Origin: Caenimonas sedimenti
GTDB lineage: Bacteria; Pseudomonadota; Gammaproteobacteria; Burkholderiales; Burkholderiaceae_C
Direction: 5' to 3'
Length of the DNA stretch: 64,000 nucleotides
Assembly (NCBI RefSeq): GCF_007833165.1
Contig: NZ_VOBQ01000015.1
Location: 156,238-220,237 of the forward strand
The position numbers and the translations under genes were made by a program. The notes beneath the pieces were generated by a model. The model saw only the letters and a program-made list of their open reading frames with translations, did not search any database and had not been told where the DNA came from. Of the stretch, positions 42,658 through 51,991 are shown piece by piece (position 1 is the stretch's first letter; each line of letters starts with the position of its first letter).

Positions 42658-45260
42658 GGCTTGCTTTCTGTTTTCTTCTTCAGCGCATAGAGCGCGTCCA
42701 GGGCCTCGCGCGGGCTGAGCGCATCGGGGTCCAGCGCCGCCAGCGCGGCTTCCACCGCGCTCGGCGCGGCGGCATCCATGGCCGGAGGTGGCGCGAACAA
42801 GTCTACCTGCTCGCGTGCCTGGACCTGCTGGTTTTCCAGCGCCGCCAGCGCATGCCGGGCATGGTTGACCACCGCGGCGGGCATGCCCGCCAGCCGGGCC
42901 ACCTGAATGCCATAGCTGCGGCTCGCCGGGCCCGGCTGGATCTCGTGCAGGAACACGATGTCGGCACCCGACTCGGTGGCTCCCACGTGGACATTGACTG
43001 CGCAATGGTGCTTGGCCGGGAACTCGGTCAGCTCGAAGTAGTGGGTGGCGAACAGCGTGAAGGCCTGGGTGCGGTCGTGCAGATGCGCGGCGATGCCGGA
43101 CGCCAGCGCCAGGCCGTCGAAGGTCGAGGTGCCGCGGCCGATCTCGTCCATCAGCACCAGACTCTGCGCCGTGGCGCCATGCAGGATCTGCGCGGCTTCC
43201 GTCATCTCCAGCATGAAGGTCGACTGGGCATTCGCCAGGTCGTCGGCCGCTCCGATGCGCGTATGGATCGCGTCGATCGGCCCCAGACGGCAGGCCTGCG
43301 CCGGCACGTAGGAGCCCATGGCCGCCAGCAGGCAGATCAAGGCCACCTGCCGCATGTAGGTGGACTTGCCGCCCATGTTGGGGCCGGTGATGACCTGCAT
43401 GCGCTGCTTCGGCCCCAGGCGGGTGTCGTTCGGGATGAAGGCGCCGGCGTGGGTTTCGGCCAGGCGCATTTCCACCACAGGGTGCCGGCCCTGCGTGATC
43501 TCGATGCCCGGCTCCTTGATGAACTGCGGGCGGCACCAGTTGAGCGTGAGCGAGCGTTCGGCCAGCGCGGCCAAGGCATCGAGCGACGCCAGTGCCCGGG
43601 CGAGTTGGGTGAGCGCGGGGATATGCGCCTGCAAGTCGTCCAGCAACTGCTCGTAGAGCCACTTCTCGCGCGCGAGCGCGCGCTCCTGGGCCGACAGCGC
43701 CTTGTCCTCGAACGTCTTCAGCTCCGGCGTGATGAAGCGCTCGGCATTCTTCAGCGTCTGGCGGCGGCGGTAGTCGGCCGGCACCTTGTCCAATTGGCCT
43801 TGCGTGACCTCGATGTAGAAGCCGTGCACCTTGTTGAACTGCACCCGCAGGTTGGCGATGCCGCTGCGGGCGCGCTCGCGGCCTTCGAGCTCCAGCAGGA
43901 AGCCGTCGCAGTTGTCCTGGATGGCGCGCAGCTCGTCGAGTTCGGCGTCGCAGCCGGTGGCGATGACGCCACCGTCGCGGACCAGGGCCGCGGGGTCTTC
44001 CCGCAGGGTGCTGCGCAGGCGCTCGCTGCAGCCGGGTGGCGCCGCGAGCTGGTTGCGCAAGTCCGCCAGCAAGCCAGTCGCGCCGTGCACCTGCGTCGCC
44101 ACCTGCTCCGCCTTGGCGAGCGACAAACACAAGCCGACCAGCTCGCGCGGCCGCACCTGGCGCAACGCGATGCGTGCGCTGATGCGCTCGACGTCGCTCA
44201 CGCCCTTGAGTTCGGCGCGCAGTTTTTGCCAGCCGCCTTCGCGCAGCGCCGTGATGGCTTCGAGCCGCTGGGAAGCGATCGTCCGGTCGCGCAGCGGCTC
44301 CAGCAGCCAGGCTTTCAGCGCGCGGCTGCCCATGCCGCTCTGGCAGGTGTCCAGCAGGGAGAACAGGGTGGGCGAGTCTTCGCCGCGCAGCGTTTGCACC
44401 AGTTCCAGGTTGCGGCGGGTGGCGGGCGGCAGTTCGAGGTGCTCGCCGTCGCGCAGCACCTGCAGTTGGCGGACGTGGGAGAGCGCGCGGCCCTGCGTGT
44501 GCTCGGCGTACGCGAGCAGGCCCGCGGCCGCCGCATGGGCGCAGGGCAGGGCCTCGGCGCCCCAGGCAGCGAGCGTGCCGGCCTGCAATTGCTCCAGCAG
44601 CTTGCGCTGGCCCAGGCCGGCGTCGAACTGCCAGGCCGGGCGTTCCGCCAGGGCGAAGCCGTTCGCGGTGCGCTGCCCCTGCAGCCGCTGCGTGAAGGCC
44701 GCCGTGCTGTCGGCGCCGTACAGCAACTCGCTGGGCGCGATGCGCGCGAGCCAGGCTTCCAGGTCGCCGGCGTCGCATTCGGCCAGCTGGATCGCGCCCT
44801 GTGTCACGCTCAGCCAGGCCAGGCCCACCCGGTGCCTGGCGCCTTGATGGACCGCCAGCAGCACCGCCTCGGACTTCTCGGCCAGCAACTCGCTGTCGGT
44901 GAGCGTGCCCGGCGTGACCACGCGCATGACCTTGCGCTCCACCGGCCCCTTGCTGGTGGCGACGTCGCCGACCTGTTCGCAGATGGCGACCGACTCGCCG
45001 AGCCGGATCAGCCGGGCGAGGTAGCCCTCCATCGAGTGGAAGGGCACGCCCGCCATCACCACCGGCTCACCCGCCGACATGCCGCGGCGCGTGAGCGTGA
45101 TGTCCAGCAGCCGCGCGGCCTTCTCGGCGTCGGCGAAGAAGAGCTCGTAGAAGTCGCCCATGCGGTAGAACACCAGCGTCTTCGGGTGATCCGCCTTGAT
45201 GCGCAAGTACTGCGCCATCATGGGCGTGTGGGCGCTGTAATCCGGCGGGTTGTGGGTCAT
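42654..45260 (-). CDS. mutS: DNA mismatch repair ATPase MutS
   Basis: 868 aa from ATG 45260. MutS recognises mismatches and small loops and recruits MutL. The mismatch-reading motif is RMGDFYELF (Phe-x-Glu, near residue 36). Walker A is [17 protein letters not shown] (near 620), Walker [17 protein letters not shown], and the dimerisation end is rich in Ala/Leu. Length and domain order are normal. An A+T-poor leader of 110 bases separates it from the divergent 183-aa gene. The end overlaps the Anbu gene. Confidence 0.97.
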   Translation of the reverse strand: MTHNPPDYSAHTPMMAQYLRIKADHPKTLVFYRMGDFYELFFADAEKAARLLDITLTRRGMSAGEPVVMAGVPFHSMEGYLARLIRLGESVAICEQVGDVATSKGPVERKVMRVVTPGTLTDSELLAEKSEAVLLAVHQGARHRVGLAWLSVTQGAIQLAECDAGDLEAWLARIAPSELLYGADSTAAFTQRLQGQRTANGFALAERPAWQFDAGLGQRKLLEQLQAGTLAAWGAEALPCAHAAAAGLLAYAEHTQGRALSHVRQLQVLRDGEHLELPPATRRNLELVQTLRGEDSPTLFSLLDTCQSGMGSRALKAWLLEPLRDRTIASQRLEAITALREGGWQKLRAELKGVSDVERISARIALRQVRPRELVGLCLSLAKAEQVATQVHGATGLLADLRNQLAAPPGCSERLRSTLREDPAALVRDGGVIATGCDAELDELRAIQDNCDGFLLELEGRERARSGIANLRVQFNKVHGFYIEVTQGQLDKVPADYRRRQTLKNAERFITPELKTFEDKALSAQERALAREKWLYEQLLDDLQAHIPALTQLARALASLDALAALAERSLTLNWCRPQFIKEPGIEITQGRHPVVEMRLAETHAGAFIPNDTRLGPKQRMQVITGPNMGGKSTYMRQVALICLLAAMGSYVPAQACRLGPIDAIHTRIGAADDLANAQSTFMLEMTEAAQILHGATAQSLVLMDEIGRGTSTFDGLALASGIAAHLHDRTQAFTLFATHYFELTEFPAKHHCAVNVHVGATESGADIVFLHEIQPGPASRSYGIQVARLAGMPAAVVNHARHALAALENQQVQAREQVDLFAPPPAMDAAAPSAVEAALAALDPDALSPREALDALYALKKKTESKP

Positions 45261-45372
45261 CCTGCCGGGATTATCCCGAACGTTTCGTTGCCCACCTGCC
45301 CCTGCCATCCTGTACAGTGACGCGACCGTGAGTGCGCAAGGGGCGCGCCGTCCAACGGGGAGGAGCAGAAAA

Positions 45373-45924
45373 ATGACGACCAACGTCAGGCAGGCCATCG
45401 CGGCCAGCATTTCACCCGATCTCGTGCGCCAGGCGTGCGAGGAAGCCAAGGCACGCTCCTCCGGGAGCGCGGAAGATTTTTACGCCCAGCTCGCCATGTC
45501 GCTGAAGCGGCGGGTGGCCGCCCCCTTGCCGGAAAACACGCCTTGGGCGGTGATCCTGGTCGCCGCCGATGGCGGCGTCCGCGCGGTGCTGAGCACCAAG
45601 GCCCCCCGATTTCTCGAACCGCGGAACATGCATGACGATATCGCCAGCGGCGCGGTTTCGGTCTGGTTCAGCGTGCACCACGAAGACGAGATCGCTCCCT
45701 TCGCGAGCCGGGAAGAGGCCGAACGCGGAGTGCAGGGGGTGATCACCGCCATCGGGCAGCCGGGACTGAGCGAGCGGCTGCGGATCGTCCCGGCGGACCG
45801 CAAGGGCGAACAGGAATTGCTGGTCCACATGGCCGCGATCGTCTCCCAGGCGGCGCCGGAGCCGGCCAAGTTCCTGTCGACGCAGGTGTTCCAGGCGTTC
45901 GTGAATCCGGCGAAGGCGGGCTGA
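45373..45924 (+). CDS. Hypothetical soluble protein, 183 aa
   Basis: The ATG at 45373 follows AGGAG with seven bases between. The product starts [17 protein letters not shown], has a helical first third, then a strand-rich centre ([32 protein letters not shown]) and a helical end ([19 protein letters not shown]). No domain, signal or membrane helix is recognised. It is divergent from mutS and convergent with mscS (six bases between stops). Confidence 0.75.
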   Translation: MTTNVRQAIAASISPDLVRQACEEAKARSSGSAEDFYAQLAMSLKRRVAAPLPENTPWAVILVAADGGVRAVLSTKAPRFLEPRNMHDDIASGAVSVWFSVHHEDEIAPFASREEAERGVQGVITAIGQPGLSERLRIVPADRKGEQELLVHMAAIVSQAAPEPAKFLSTQVFQAFVNPAKAG

Positions 45925-45930
45925 AGGCGC

Positions 45931-47001
45931 TCAGGCGGGCAGGGGTTCCGCCTGGACGGTGCGCAGCTGCGGCAGGCTGTCCGGATGCTCGCGGTTCAGG
46001 AAGGCCAGCAGGCCCTCGCGGACCTTGCAGCCCAGGTCGAACGCGCGGCTGGCGTCGGCCGCGGAGATCAGTGCCCGCAGCTTCATCGTGCGTTCGCTCG
46101 TGTCGGCGACCACCAGCGTGCAGGTACGCCCATCCCATTCGGGGGCGGCGCGCACGATGCGCTCCAGCTCCGCGCGCAGCGGCGCCAGCGGCGTCGCGAA
46201 GTCCACGTGCAGGTACACCGGCTGGTGGATGGCCGAGTTGTTGCGGGTCCAGTTCTCGAACGGATGCTCGATGAACCACTGCAGCGGCACGATCATGCGG
46301 CGCTCGTCCCAGATCTTCAGCACGACATAGGTGCCGGTGATCTCCTCGACCCGGCCGAACTCGCCCTCGACGATCAGCACGTCGTCCAGGCGGATCGGCT
46401 GCGCCAGGGCCAGCTGCAGGCCCGCGATGAGGTTGCTGAAGATCGGCCGCGCCGCGATACCGGCCACGATGCCCAGCACCCCGGCGGAAGCCAGCAACGT
46501 GGCACCCAGCTGGCGCGCGCCCGGGAAAGTGAGCAGGGCCATCGCCGTACCGGCGATCACCACCAGCACCATGGCGCTGCGCGAGAGCACCCGGGCCTGC
46601 GTCTGGATGCGCCGGGCCGCGAGGTTGTCTTCCATGGTCGACGGGTGGCGGGCGATCAGCCCATCGGCCAGCCCGCCGATCACGCCCATGGCCAGCGCCG
46701 TCAGGACGGCGATCAGCGCCAGGCCGTTGACGTGGCGGACGGTGGAGATCCAGGGGAGCGTGTCGGGGGCTGCCTGCCAGACGATCTGCAGCGCGATCAA
46801 CGGCCAGGCGATGCACGCGGAGCGTTCGGTGCGGTCCAGCAACGCATGCAGGAGGAGTGACCCGCGCGCGGTGCGGCGCAGCAGGGCGCGGACTGCGCGA
46901 TGGATCCCCAGGGAAAGAACAACCGCCAGCGCGGCGGCCAGCAGCACGGCCACCCAGTGATTGTCCGAGAGGAAGGAGGAGAGTTGGGAGGTCTCAGGCA
47001 T
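45931..47001 (-). CDS. MscS-family small-conductance mechanosensitive channel
   Basis: 356 aa. N-terminal helices include [18 protein letters not shown] and [19 protein letters not shown], then the pore-lining helix [20 protein letters not shown] with closely spaced Gly/Ala, followed by the MscS beta domain ([40 protein letters not shown]) and a cytoplasmic domain. Such channels open in hypo-osmotic shock and release solutes. The start overlaps the suhB end by eight bases, so both lie on one transcript. Confidence 0.92.
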   Translation of the reverse strand: MPETSQLSSFLSDNHWVAVLLAAALAVVLSLGIHRAVRALLRRTARGSLLLHALLDRTERSACIAWPLIALQIVWQAAPDTLPWISTVRHVNGLALIAVLTALAMGVIGGLADGLIARHPSTMEDNLAARRIQTQARVLSRSAMVLVVIAGTAMALLTFPGARQLGATLLASAGVLGIVAGIAARPIFSNLIAGLQLALAQPIRLDDVLIVEGEFGRVEEITGTYVVLKIWDERRMIVPLQWFIEHPFENWTRNNSAIHQPVYLHVDFATPLAPLRAELERIVRAAPEWDGRTCTLVVADTSERTMKLRALISAADASRAFDLGCKVREGLLAFLNREHPDSLPQLRTVQAEPLPA

Positions 47002-47905
47002 CTTTCGCGGGGGCCTCGTCCACCTGCGTGCCGGGACGCAGCGCGGGGTCGACCAGGGTGGGGGTGTTCTGCCGCAAGTCGGCCTTTTCGCCGGCGCTCG
47101 CGAACTTGCTGTGCTTCTTCAGGATCTGCACCAGCTGGCCGTAAACCTTCGGGTTGCCGGCGACGCATTCCTTCTGCTCCAGGAAATCGGCTTCCCCGGT
47201 GAAGTTGCCGACGAGTCCGCCGGCCTCGGTCACCAGCAGCGAACCCGCGGCCACGTCCCAGGGCGACAGCCCCGTTTCGAAAAAACCTTCGGTGAAGCCG
47301 GCAGCGACGTAGGCGAGGTCGAGCGCGGCCGCGCCCGGACGGCGCAGGCCGGCCGTGCGCTGCATCACGTCGGCCATCATGCGCAGGTACACGTTGAAGT
47401 TGTCGCCCGGGCGGAACGGAAAGCCGGTGGAAACCAGCGAGTCCTTGAGCTGCGTGCGCTTGCTCACGCGCAGGCGCCGGTCGTTCACGTAGGCGCCGCG
47501 CCCGCGCGTGGCGGTGAAGAGGTCGTTGCGGGTGGGGTCGTAGACCACGGCCTGCTCGACGCGGCCTTTCACGAGCAGCGCGATGCTGACGCAATAGACC
47601 GGGAAGCCGTGGATGAAATTGGTGGTGCCGTCCAGGGGGTCGATCACCCACACGTGATCGCTGCTCGCGTTGCCGTGTTCGCGGCCCGATTCCTCGGCCC
47701 AGATCCCGTGCGTGGGGTAGGCCCCCAGCAATGTCTCGATGACGGCGCGTTCGCTCGCGTGGTCGACTTCGGTGACGAAGTCGTTCACCTGCTTCTGGGA
47801 GATGCGGACGGACTCCACATCGAGCGCGGCGCGGTTGATGATGGCGCCGGCGGCGCGAGCGGCCTTCACGGCCACATTGAGCATGGGGTGCTGGTTGGAC
47901 GACAT
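46994..47905 (-). CDS. suhB: Inositol-1-monophosphatase SuhB
   Basis: 303 aa from ATG 47905; an ATG seven codons later ([10 protein letters not shown]) matches the usual SuhB start and is possible. Metal-binding motifs are [23 protein letters not shown] and [17 protein letters not shown]. SuhB dephosphorylates inositol phosphates and in E. coli also joins the rRNA antitermination complex. The C-terminal tail past [11 protein letters not shown] is about 30 residues longer than in E. coli and low complexity, as in other Burkholderiales. In related genomes suhB is often next to trmJ, which here is 1.2 kb away beyond the racemase. Confidence 0.93.
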   Translation of the reverse strand: MSSNQHPMLNVAVKAARAAGAIINRAALDVESVRISQKQVNDFVTEVDHASERAVIETLLGAYPTHGIWAEESGREHGNASSDHVWVIDPLDGTTNFIHGFPVYCVSIALLVKGRVEQAVVYDPTRNDLFTATRGRGAYVNDRRLRVSKRTQLKDSLVSTGFPFRPGDNFNVYLRMMADVMQRTAGLRRPGAAALDLAYVAAGFTEGFFETGLSPWDVAAGSLLVTEAGGLVGNFTGEADFLEQKECVAGNPKVYGQLVQILKKHSKFASAGEKADLRQNTPTLVDPALRPGTQVDEAPAKDA

Positions 47906-48065
47906 TGGATTTTGGAAGAGCTGCGCCCGCGAAGGGGCAAAAGCCGTTCCGGCGATGCGGACGGCCAACTTAACGTGATTTTACCGGGTGGGGGTGTAGT
48001 CCGCCCCGCAGGGCTCCCGGAGGCGCCCTCTTACGTGGAATTGCCTATCCGCGGGACGGGCAGCG

Positions 48066-48782
48066 TCAGGCGCGGAAGGCGCCCTGCTCGAAGCGTTCGA
48101 TGACTGCGGTGACCAGGGCTTGCGTCGAATCGACGACCGTCCTGGGGTTGTCCCGCGTGCGCCGAACCATGCCCAGGGGGATCTCGGTGCAGCCCAGGAT
48201 GATCTGCTGCGCGCCGCGCTCGATCAGCCGGTCCGCCGCCACGTCGAACTTCTCTTCCGCTTCGTGCATGCGGTTGCCCTTGATGTCCGCGATGCCGGGG
48301 CTCACCAGGGTGGAGAATTCGTCCGGCCTCGGAGTCAGGACTTCGAAGCCCATCTTTTCCAGCACGCCCTTGTAGATGCCCATGCGGTGGGTGCCCTCGG
48401 TGCTGAGCACGCCGACGCGCCGCGTCTTGGGATCGTTGCGCTGGACCTGGCGGGCGCTGGCTTCGACGATGTGCAGCACCGGCGCCAGGCTGGCATCCGC
48501 CATGTCCTGGTACCAGACGTGCGCGCTGTTGCAGGGGACGGCGATGACCGCGCAGCGCGCCGCGTTCAGGAATTCGATGCCTTCCAGCAGCTGCGGCAAG
48601 GGCGACGGTCCCTTGCCCAGCACGGCGGCGGTGCGGTCCGGCGTGGTGCAGTCGCCGTACACGAGGACCGGGATGTGTTCCTGGTCGTGCCCTGCGCGCG
48701 TGGCCGCGGCGAGCTTGTAGAGAAAATCGGCTGTCGCCAGGGGGCCCATGCCGCCGAGAACGCCGAGCGCGGGTACGCGCAT
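48066..48782 (-). CDS. Aspartate/glutamate racemase family protein
   Basis: 238 aa from ATG 48782 (GGAG seven bases upstream). The start LGVLGGMGPLATADFLYKL is the signature of the PLP-independent aspartate/glutamate racemases. The two catalytic Cys are in VIAVPCNSAHVWY (near 82) and IILGCTEIPLGM (near 194). It interconverts L- and D-aspartate or a related amino acid in the cytoplasm. It lies between suhB and trmJ, and its start faces the large inverted-repeat element. The 65 bases between its start and that element must hold the promoter unless the element itself does. Confidence 0.9.
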   Translation of the reverse strand: MRVPALGVLGGMGPLATADFLYKLAAATRAGHDQEHIPVLVYGDCTTPDRTAAVLGKGPSPLPQLLEGIEFLNAARCAVIAVPCNSAHVWYQDMADASLAPVLHIVEASARQVQRNDPKTRRVGVLSTEGTHRMGIYKGVLEKMGFEVLTPRPDEFSTLVSPGIADIKGNRMHEAEEKFDVAADRLIERGAQQIILGCTEIPLGMVRRTRDNPRTVVDSTQALVTAVIERFEQGAFRA

Positions 48783-48847
48783 CTTGGACTCCACCGCCTT
48801 ACGAATGATTACAGAAGTATCGCAGTTGTCGCCAGCAGAGACAATCC

Positions 48848-49159
48848 CAGGGCCTGCTAACGCTATTTTGGCGATGCGTTGCTCGCCAAAAAGGTCATGC
48901 GCGCGGGGTCCCCGGAAAATCGCTCCGCGATTTTTCGGGGGCCGCGCTTGGCGCGAGTCCGCAGGCGCAGTGACCTGCGTCAAGGACTCGTAACGCGGCG
49001 CATGGCCTTTTTGGCCGCAACCCGGAGCGAACGTGCCTGAAACCGCGCCAGGCGTCGTTCCACTCCTAGCCAAGGCGGCCAGCCTTGGCGTCGTCGTGCG
49101 CCTAGCCTGGCGCGGTTTCAGGTACGTTCGCATCGTCAAAATAGCGTTAGCAGGCCCTG
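48848..49159. repeat. 312-base nested inverted-repeat element before trmJ
   Basis: Outer arms of 31 bases (48848-48878 and 49129-49159) match with one mismatch; they begin CAGGGCCTGCTAACGCTATT. Inside, GCCAAAAAGGTCATGCGC (from 48884) pairs with GCGCATGGCCTTTTTGGC (ending 49015), a hairpin CCCCGG...CGGGG with GAAAATCGC/GCGATTTTT is at about 48909-48940, and GCGAACGTGCCTGAAACCGC (49027 onward) pairs with a stretch ending 49131. No coding sequence is seen. The element fills the region between the racemase and trmJ starts and ends three bases before the trmJ GTG. It could be a miniature mobile element or a folded leader RNA. Confidence 0.8.
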
Positions 49160-49162
49160 ACC

Positions 49163-49891
49163 GTGAACACCCGTTTCATCCTGATCGAGACCAGCCATGC
49201 AGGCAACGTCGGCGCCGCCGCGCGCGCCATGAAGGTGATGGGTTTCGACGACCTGGTGCTGGTGAATCCGCGCTGGGACGACGTGCTGACGCGGCAGGAA
49301 GCCGTGGACCGCGCCAGTGGCGCCACCGACGTGCTGGCCAAGGCGCGTGCCGTCGCGACACTTGACGAAGCGCTGGAAAATGTCACGCACCTGTGCGCGA
49401 CGGTGATGACGGCGCGGGATTTCGGCCCGCCGACACGGACCCCGCGCGAGCACTTGGCCGCGCTGCCGGCCGCTGGTGGCTGCGTGGGCTTCCTCTTCGG
49501 CTCCGAGCGCTACGGCATGCGAAATGAGGACGTCTACCGCTGCCATGCCGCCTTGCGCATCCCGGTCGCGCCGGACTATGGCTCGCTCAACCTCGGTGCG
49601 GCGATCCAGGTGATTGCCTACGAATGGCGGATGGCGCTGGGCGGGTTCTCAGGTGCCGCGCCTTCCCCATCAAGCACGGAACCCGCCGACGCCCAGGCCG
49701 TCACCGGCATGCTCCAGCACTGGGAGCAGGCGCTGATCGAGGTGGGCTTTCTCGATCCGGCGGCGCCGAAGAAGCTGATGCCGCGCCTGAACCAGCTTTT
49801 CAACCGGGCGCAACCGACCCCCGAGGAAATCCACATCCTGCGTGGTGTCGCGAAAGCCATGGCCGACGCAGCAAGAAAAGCAAAGCTTTAG
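49163..49891 (+). CDS. trmJ: tRNA (cytidine/uridine-2'-O)-methyltransferase TrmJ
   Basis: 242 aa from GTG 49163. The enzyme methylates the ribose of position 32 in several tRNAs. SPOUT motifs are FILIETSHAGNVGAAARAMK, GFLFGSERYGMRNEDV and the knot IPVAPDYGSLNLGAAIQV. The length is typical. The start codon is three bases past the end of the large inverted-repeat element, whose right arm therefore contains the ribosome-binding region (AGGCC at 49152-49156) and could mask it. It is nine bases upstream of cysE, in one operon. Confidence 0.95.
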   Translation: MNTRFILIETSHAGNVGAAARAMKVMGFDDLVLVNPRWDDVLTRQEAVDRASGATDVLAKARAVATLDEALENVTHLCATVMTARDFGPPTRTPREHLAALPAAGGCVGFLFGSERYGMRNEDVYRCHAALRIPVAPDYGSLNLGAAIQVIAYEWRMALGGFSGAAPSPSSTEPADAQAVTGMLQHWEQALIEVGFLDPAAPKKLMPRLNQLFNRAQPTPEEIHILRGVAKAMADAARKAKL

Positions 49892-49900
49892 ACTGTCATC

Positions 49901-50677
49901 ATGTTCACGCGCGTGCGTTCCGACATCCAGTGCATCCTCGACCGCGATCCGGCTGCCCGGAGCACCTGGGAGGTGCTCACGTGTTATCCGGGCCTGCATG
50001 CGGTGGTGCTGCACCGGCTGTCGCACTGGCTGTGGAACCGCGGCTTGAAGTGGCTGGGCCGCTTCATTTCCATGCTCTCGCGTTGGTTCACCGGCATCGA
50101 AATCCATCCGGGCGCCAAGCTGGGCGAACGGGTCTTCTTCGACCATGCCATGGGCGTGGTGGTGGGCGAGACCGCCGAGATCGGTGATGGCTGCACGATC
50201 TACCAGGGCGTGACCCTGGGTGGGACCTCGCTCTACAAGGGCACCAAACGGCATCCCACGCTCGGCCGCAACGTGGTCGTCAGCGCCGGTGCCAAGGTGC
50301 TGGGCGGCTTCGTGGTCGGCGACGGCGCCAAGATCGGCAGCAACGCGGTGGTCATCAAGCCGGTCCCGGCGGGTGCCACGGCGGTGGGGATTCCGGCGCG
50401 GATCATCCCCTCGAAGGACGACACCAGCGCCGACGTCACGGGCCAGCCCGAGAAGTTCTCGGCTTATGGCATCACGCTGGAAGACGATCCGCTGTCTCAG
50501 GCCATGAAGGGCCTGATCGACAACGCCGGTTCGCACGAGCACCAGATCGCGCTGCTGTGGCAGGCGATCGAGAAGCTGTCGCAGGAGCGGCGCAGCAGCA
50601 GCGACTGCGTGCCGCTGGATGCACAGACGAAGGAAAACTTCGAGGCGGAGAAGCTGACGCAGCTGGTGGGGAAATAG
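49901..50677 (+). CDS. cysE: Serine O-acetyltransferase
   Basis: 258 aa. It makes O-acetylserine from serine and acetyl-CoA, the first step of cysteine synthesis. The N-terminal helical part ([36 protein letters not shown]) is followed by the left-handed beta-helix: [20 protein letters not shown] with the catalytic Asp-His, then [20 protein letters not shown] and VGIPARII. The tail continues about 60 residues past the helix. It sits nine bases after trmJ, an arrangement common in beta-proteobacteria. A family B repeat follows 23 bases after the stop. Confidence 0.95.
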   Translation: MFTRVRSDIQCILDRDPAARSTWEVLTCYPGLHAVVLHRLSHWLWNRGLKWLGRFISMLSRWFTGIEIHPGAKLGERVFFDHAMGVVVGETAEIGDGCTIYQGVTLGGTSLYKGTKRHPTLGRNVVVSAGAKVLGGFVVGDGAKIGSNAVVIKPVPAGATAVGIPARIIPSKDDTSADVTGQPEKFSAYGITLEDDPLSQAMKGLIDNAGSHEHQIALLWQAIEKLSQERRSSSDCVPLDAQTKENFEAEKLTQLVGK

Positions 50678-50700
50678 GCGCCGCCATCCCGCAAAGCCTT

Positions 50701-50770
50701 GTCATGCCGGACTTGATCCGGCATCCATCGAGGCGCGCCACCATGGATCCCGGGTCAAGCCCGGGATGAC
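50701..50770. repeat. Palindromic repeat, family B, entering the 3' end of mog
   Basis: Arms GTCATGCCGGACTTGATCCG and CGGGTCAAGCCCGGGATGAC. It lies between the convergent cysE and mog genes. The right arm covers the last codons and the stop of mog (50755-50770). Confidence 0.9.
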
Positions 50771-51351
50771 ACCTTGATCGCCGACTTCGGCCGGAACCCC
50801 TTGCACACCTCGTCGTTCGTCTCGAGGTAGGGCCCGCCGATCAGGTCGATGCAATACGGCACGGCCGCAAAGATCCCCGGCACCAGCGATTGGCCATCCG
50901 CATCCTTCAGCCCTTCCAGGGTCTCCTGGATCGATTTCGGCTGCCCGGGCAGGTTGATGATGAGGCTGCGTCCGCGGATCACCGCCACTTGCCGCGACAG
51001 GATGGCGGTCGGCACGAAGCGCAGGCTGATCTGCCGCATCTGCTCACCGAAACCGGGCATCTCGCGGTCGGCAATGGCCAGCGTGGCTTCAGGCGTCACG
51101 TCGCGCACCGCCGGGCCCGTGCCGCCGGTGGTCAGCACCAGGGAGCAGCCCGCGTCCACCAGTTCCACCAGCGCGGCGCTGATGCCCTCCTTCTCGTCCG
51201 GGATCAGGCGCGACTCGAACGTGAGCGGATTTTTCAGTGCGCGCGTGAGCCAATCCTTCAGCGCGGGCAGGCCCTTGTCCTCGTAGACGCCGCTGGATGC
51301 GCGGTCGCTGATGGAAACAATGCCGATCCGGACGGCGTCGTGCTCACTCAT
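50755..51351 (-). CDS. mog: Molybdopterin adenylyltransferase
   Basis: 198 aa from ATG 51351. Mog adenylates molybdopterin before molybdate insertion; the nitrate reductase encoded at 61157-63979 needs this cofactor. Motifs are RIGIVSISDRASSGVYEDKG, LVLTTGGTGPAVRDVTPEA (the GTGP loop) and INLPGQPKSIQE. The last residues (SSRA) and the stop codon lie within a family B repeat. The start overlaps the stop of yjgA by eight bases. Confidence 0.94.
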   Translation of the reverse strand: MSEHDAVRIGIVSISDRASSGVYEDKGLPALKDWLTRALKNPLTFESRLIPDEKEGISAALVELVDAGCSLVLTTGGTGPAVRDVTPEATLAIADREMPGFGEQMRQISLRFVPTAILSRQVAVIRGRSLIINLPGQPKSIQETLEGLKDADGQSLVPGIFAAVPYCIDLIGGPYLETNDEVCKGFRPKSAIKVSSRA

Positions 51352-51967
51352 CGTCCGGTCCATCCAGCGTTTCGCGCACGATCTGGAAGATGTCGCGGAA
51401 GGCGCGGCTGCGGCGCGGGGCCAGGCCTTTCGAGACCGCATCCGCGTCCGGTACCGCTCCGTCCTTCCGGGCTTGGCGGATCAGCGCGCGCAGCTGCTGC
51501 GCGTCGGTGGCCGGATGCGCGTCCAGCCATTGCTGCAGCGCTTCGTCACGCGCGATCAGGTCGTCGCGCCAACGCTCCGCAGCGTGCAGGGCCAGCGTTT
51601 GCTGGGCCGAACCGCTGTGCTGTTCCTGGAGCGCATCGCGGATCGCCTGGCGGGTTTCTTCCTCCAGGCCGCGCATCAGCTTGCCGACGTACTGCATCTG
51701 GCGGCGCCGGCCTTCGAAGTTGGTGATCTTGCGCACGGCGTTCAGGGCGTCGTCGAGGCTTTCGGGCAGGGCCAGCCGCTCGTACAGGTCGCGCCGAAGC
51801 GTCAGCAGGTCTTCGCCGAGCTTCTGCAGCTCGGTACTTTCGCGCTTGAGTTCGGTCCGGCTCGGCACACCGCCCGTGCGTTCGGCCTCCAGTTCGAGGT
51901 CGAGCTCACTGCCTTCCGCCACGAACTCGCCGCGGACGTAGTAGCCTTTTTTGGGTTTGCGTGGCAT
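51344..51967 (-). CDS. yjgA: YjgA/DarP family ribosome-associated protein
   Basis: 207 aa from ATG 51967 (MPRKPKKGYYVRGEFVAEGS). The protein is charged and helical: ELQKLGEDLLTLRRDLYERL, NFEGRRRQMQYVGKLMR, and ends AFRDIFQIVRETLDG, all typical of the family. In E. coli DarP binds late 50S precursors and helps assembly of the peptidyl-transferase centre. It is divergent from pmbA with 24 bases between starts, the standard order in beta-proteobacteria, and overlaps mog. Confidence 0.92.
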   Translation of the reverse strand: MPRKPKKGYYVRGEFVAEGSELDLELEAERTGGVPSRTELKRESTELQKLGEDLLTLRRDLYERLALPESLDDALNAVRKITNFEGRRRQMQYVGKLMRGLEEETRQAIRDALQEQHSGSAQQTLALHAAERWRDDLIARDEALQQWLDAHPATDAQQLRALIRQARKDGAVPDADAVSKGLAPRRSRAFRDIFQIVRETLDGPDDE

Positions 51968-51991
51968 GGGTCGCAAGTATCATAGCCCGCC

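Noticed and set aside
42852..45320. Very long open frame on the strand opposite mutS
   Set aside because: It is rich in Gln, Arg, Ala and Gly without motifs, and mutS is certain on the other strand; such mirror frames are expected in GC-rich DNA.
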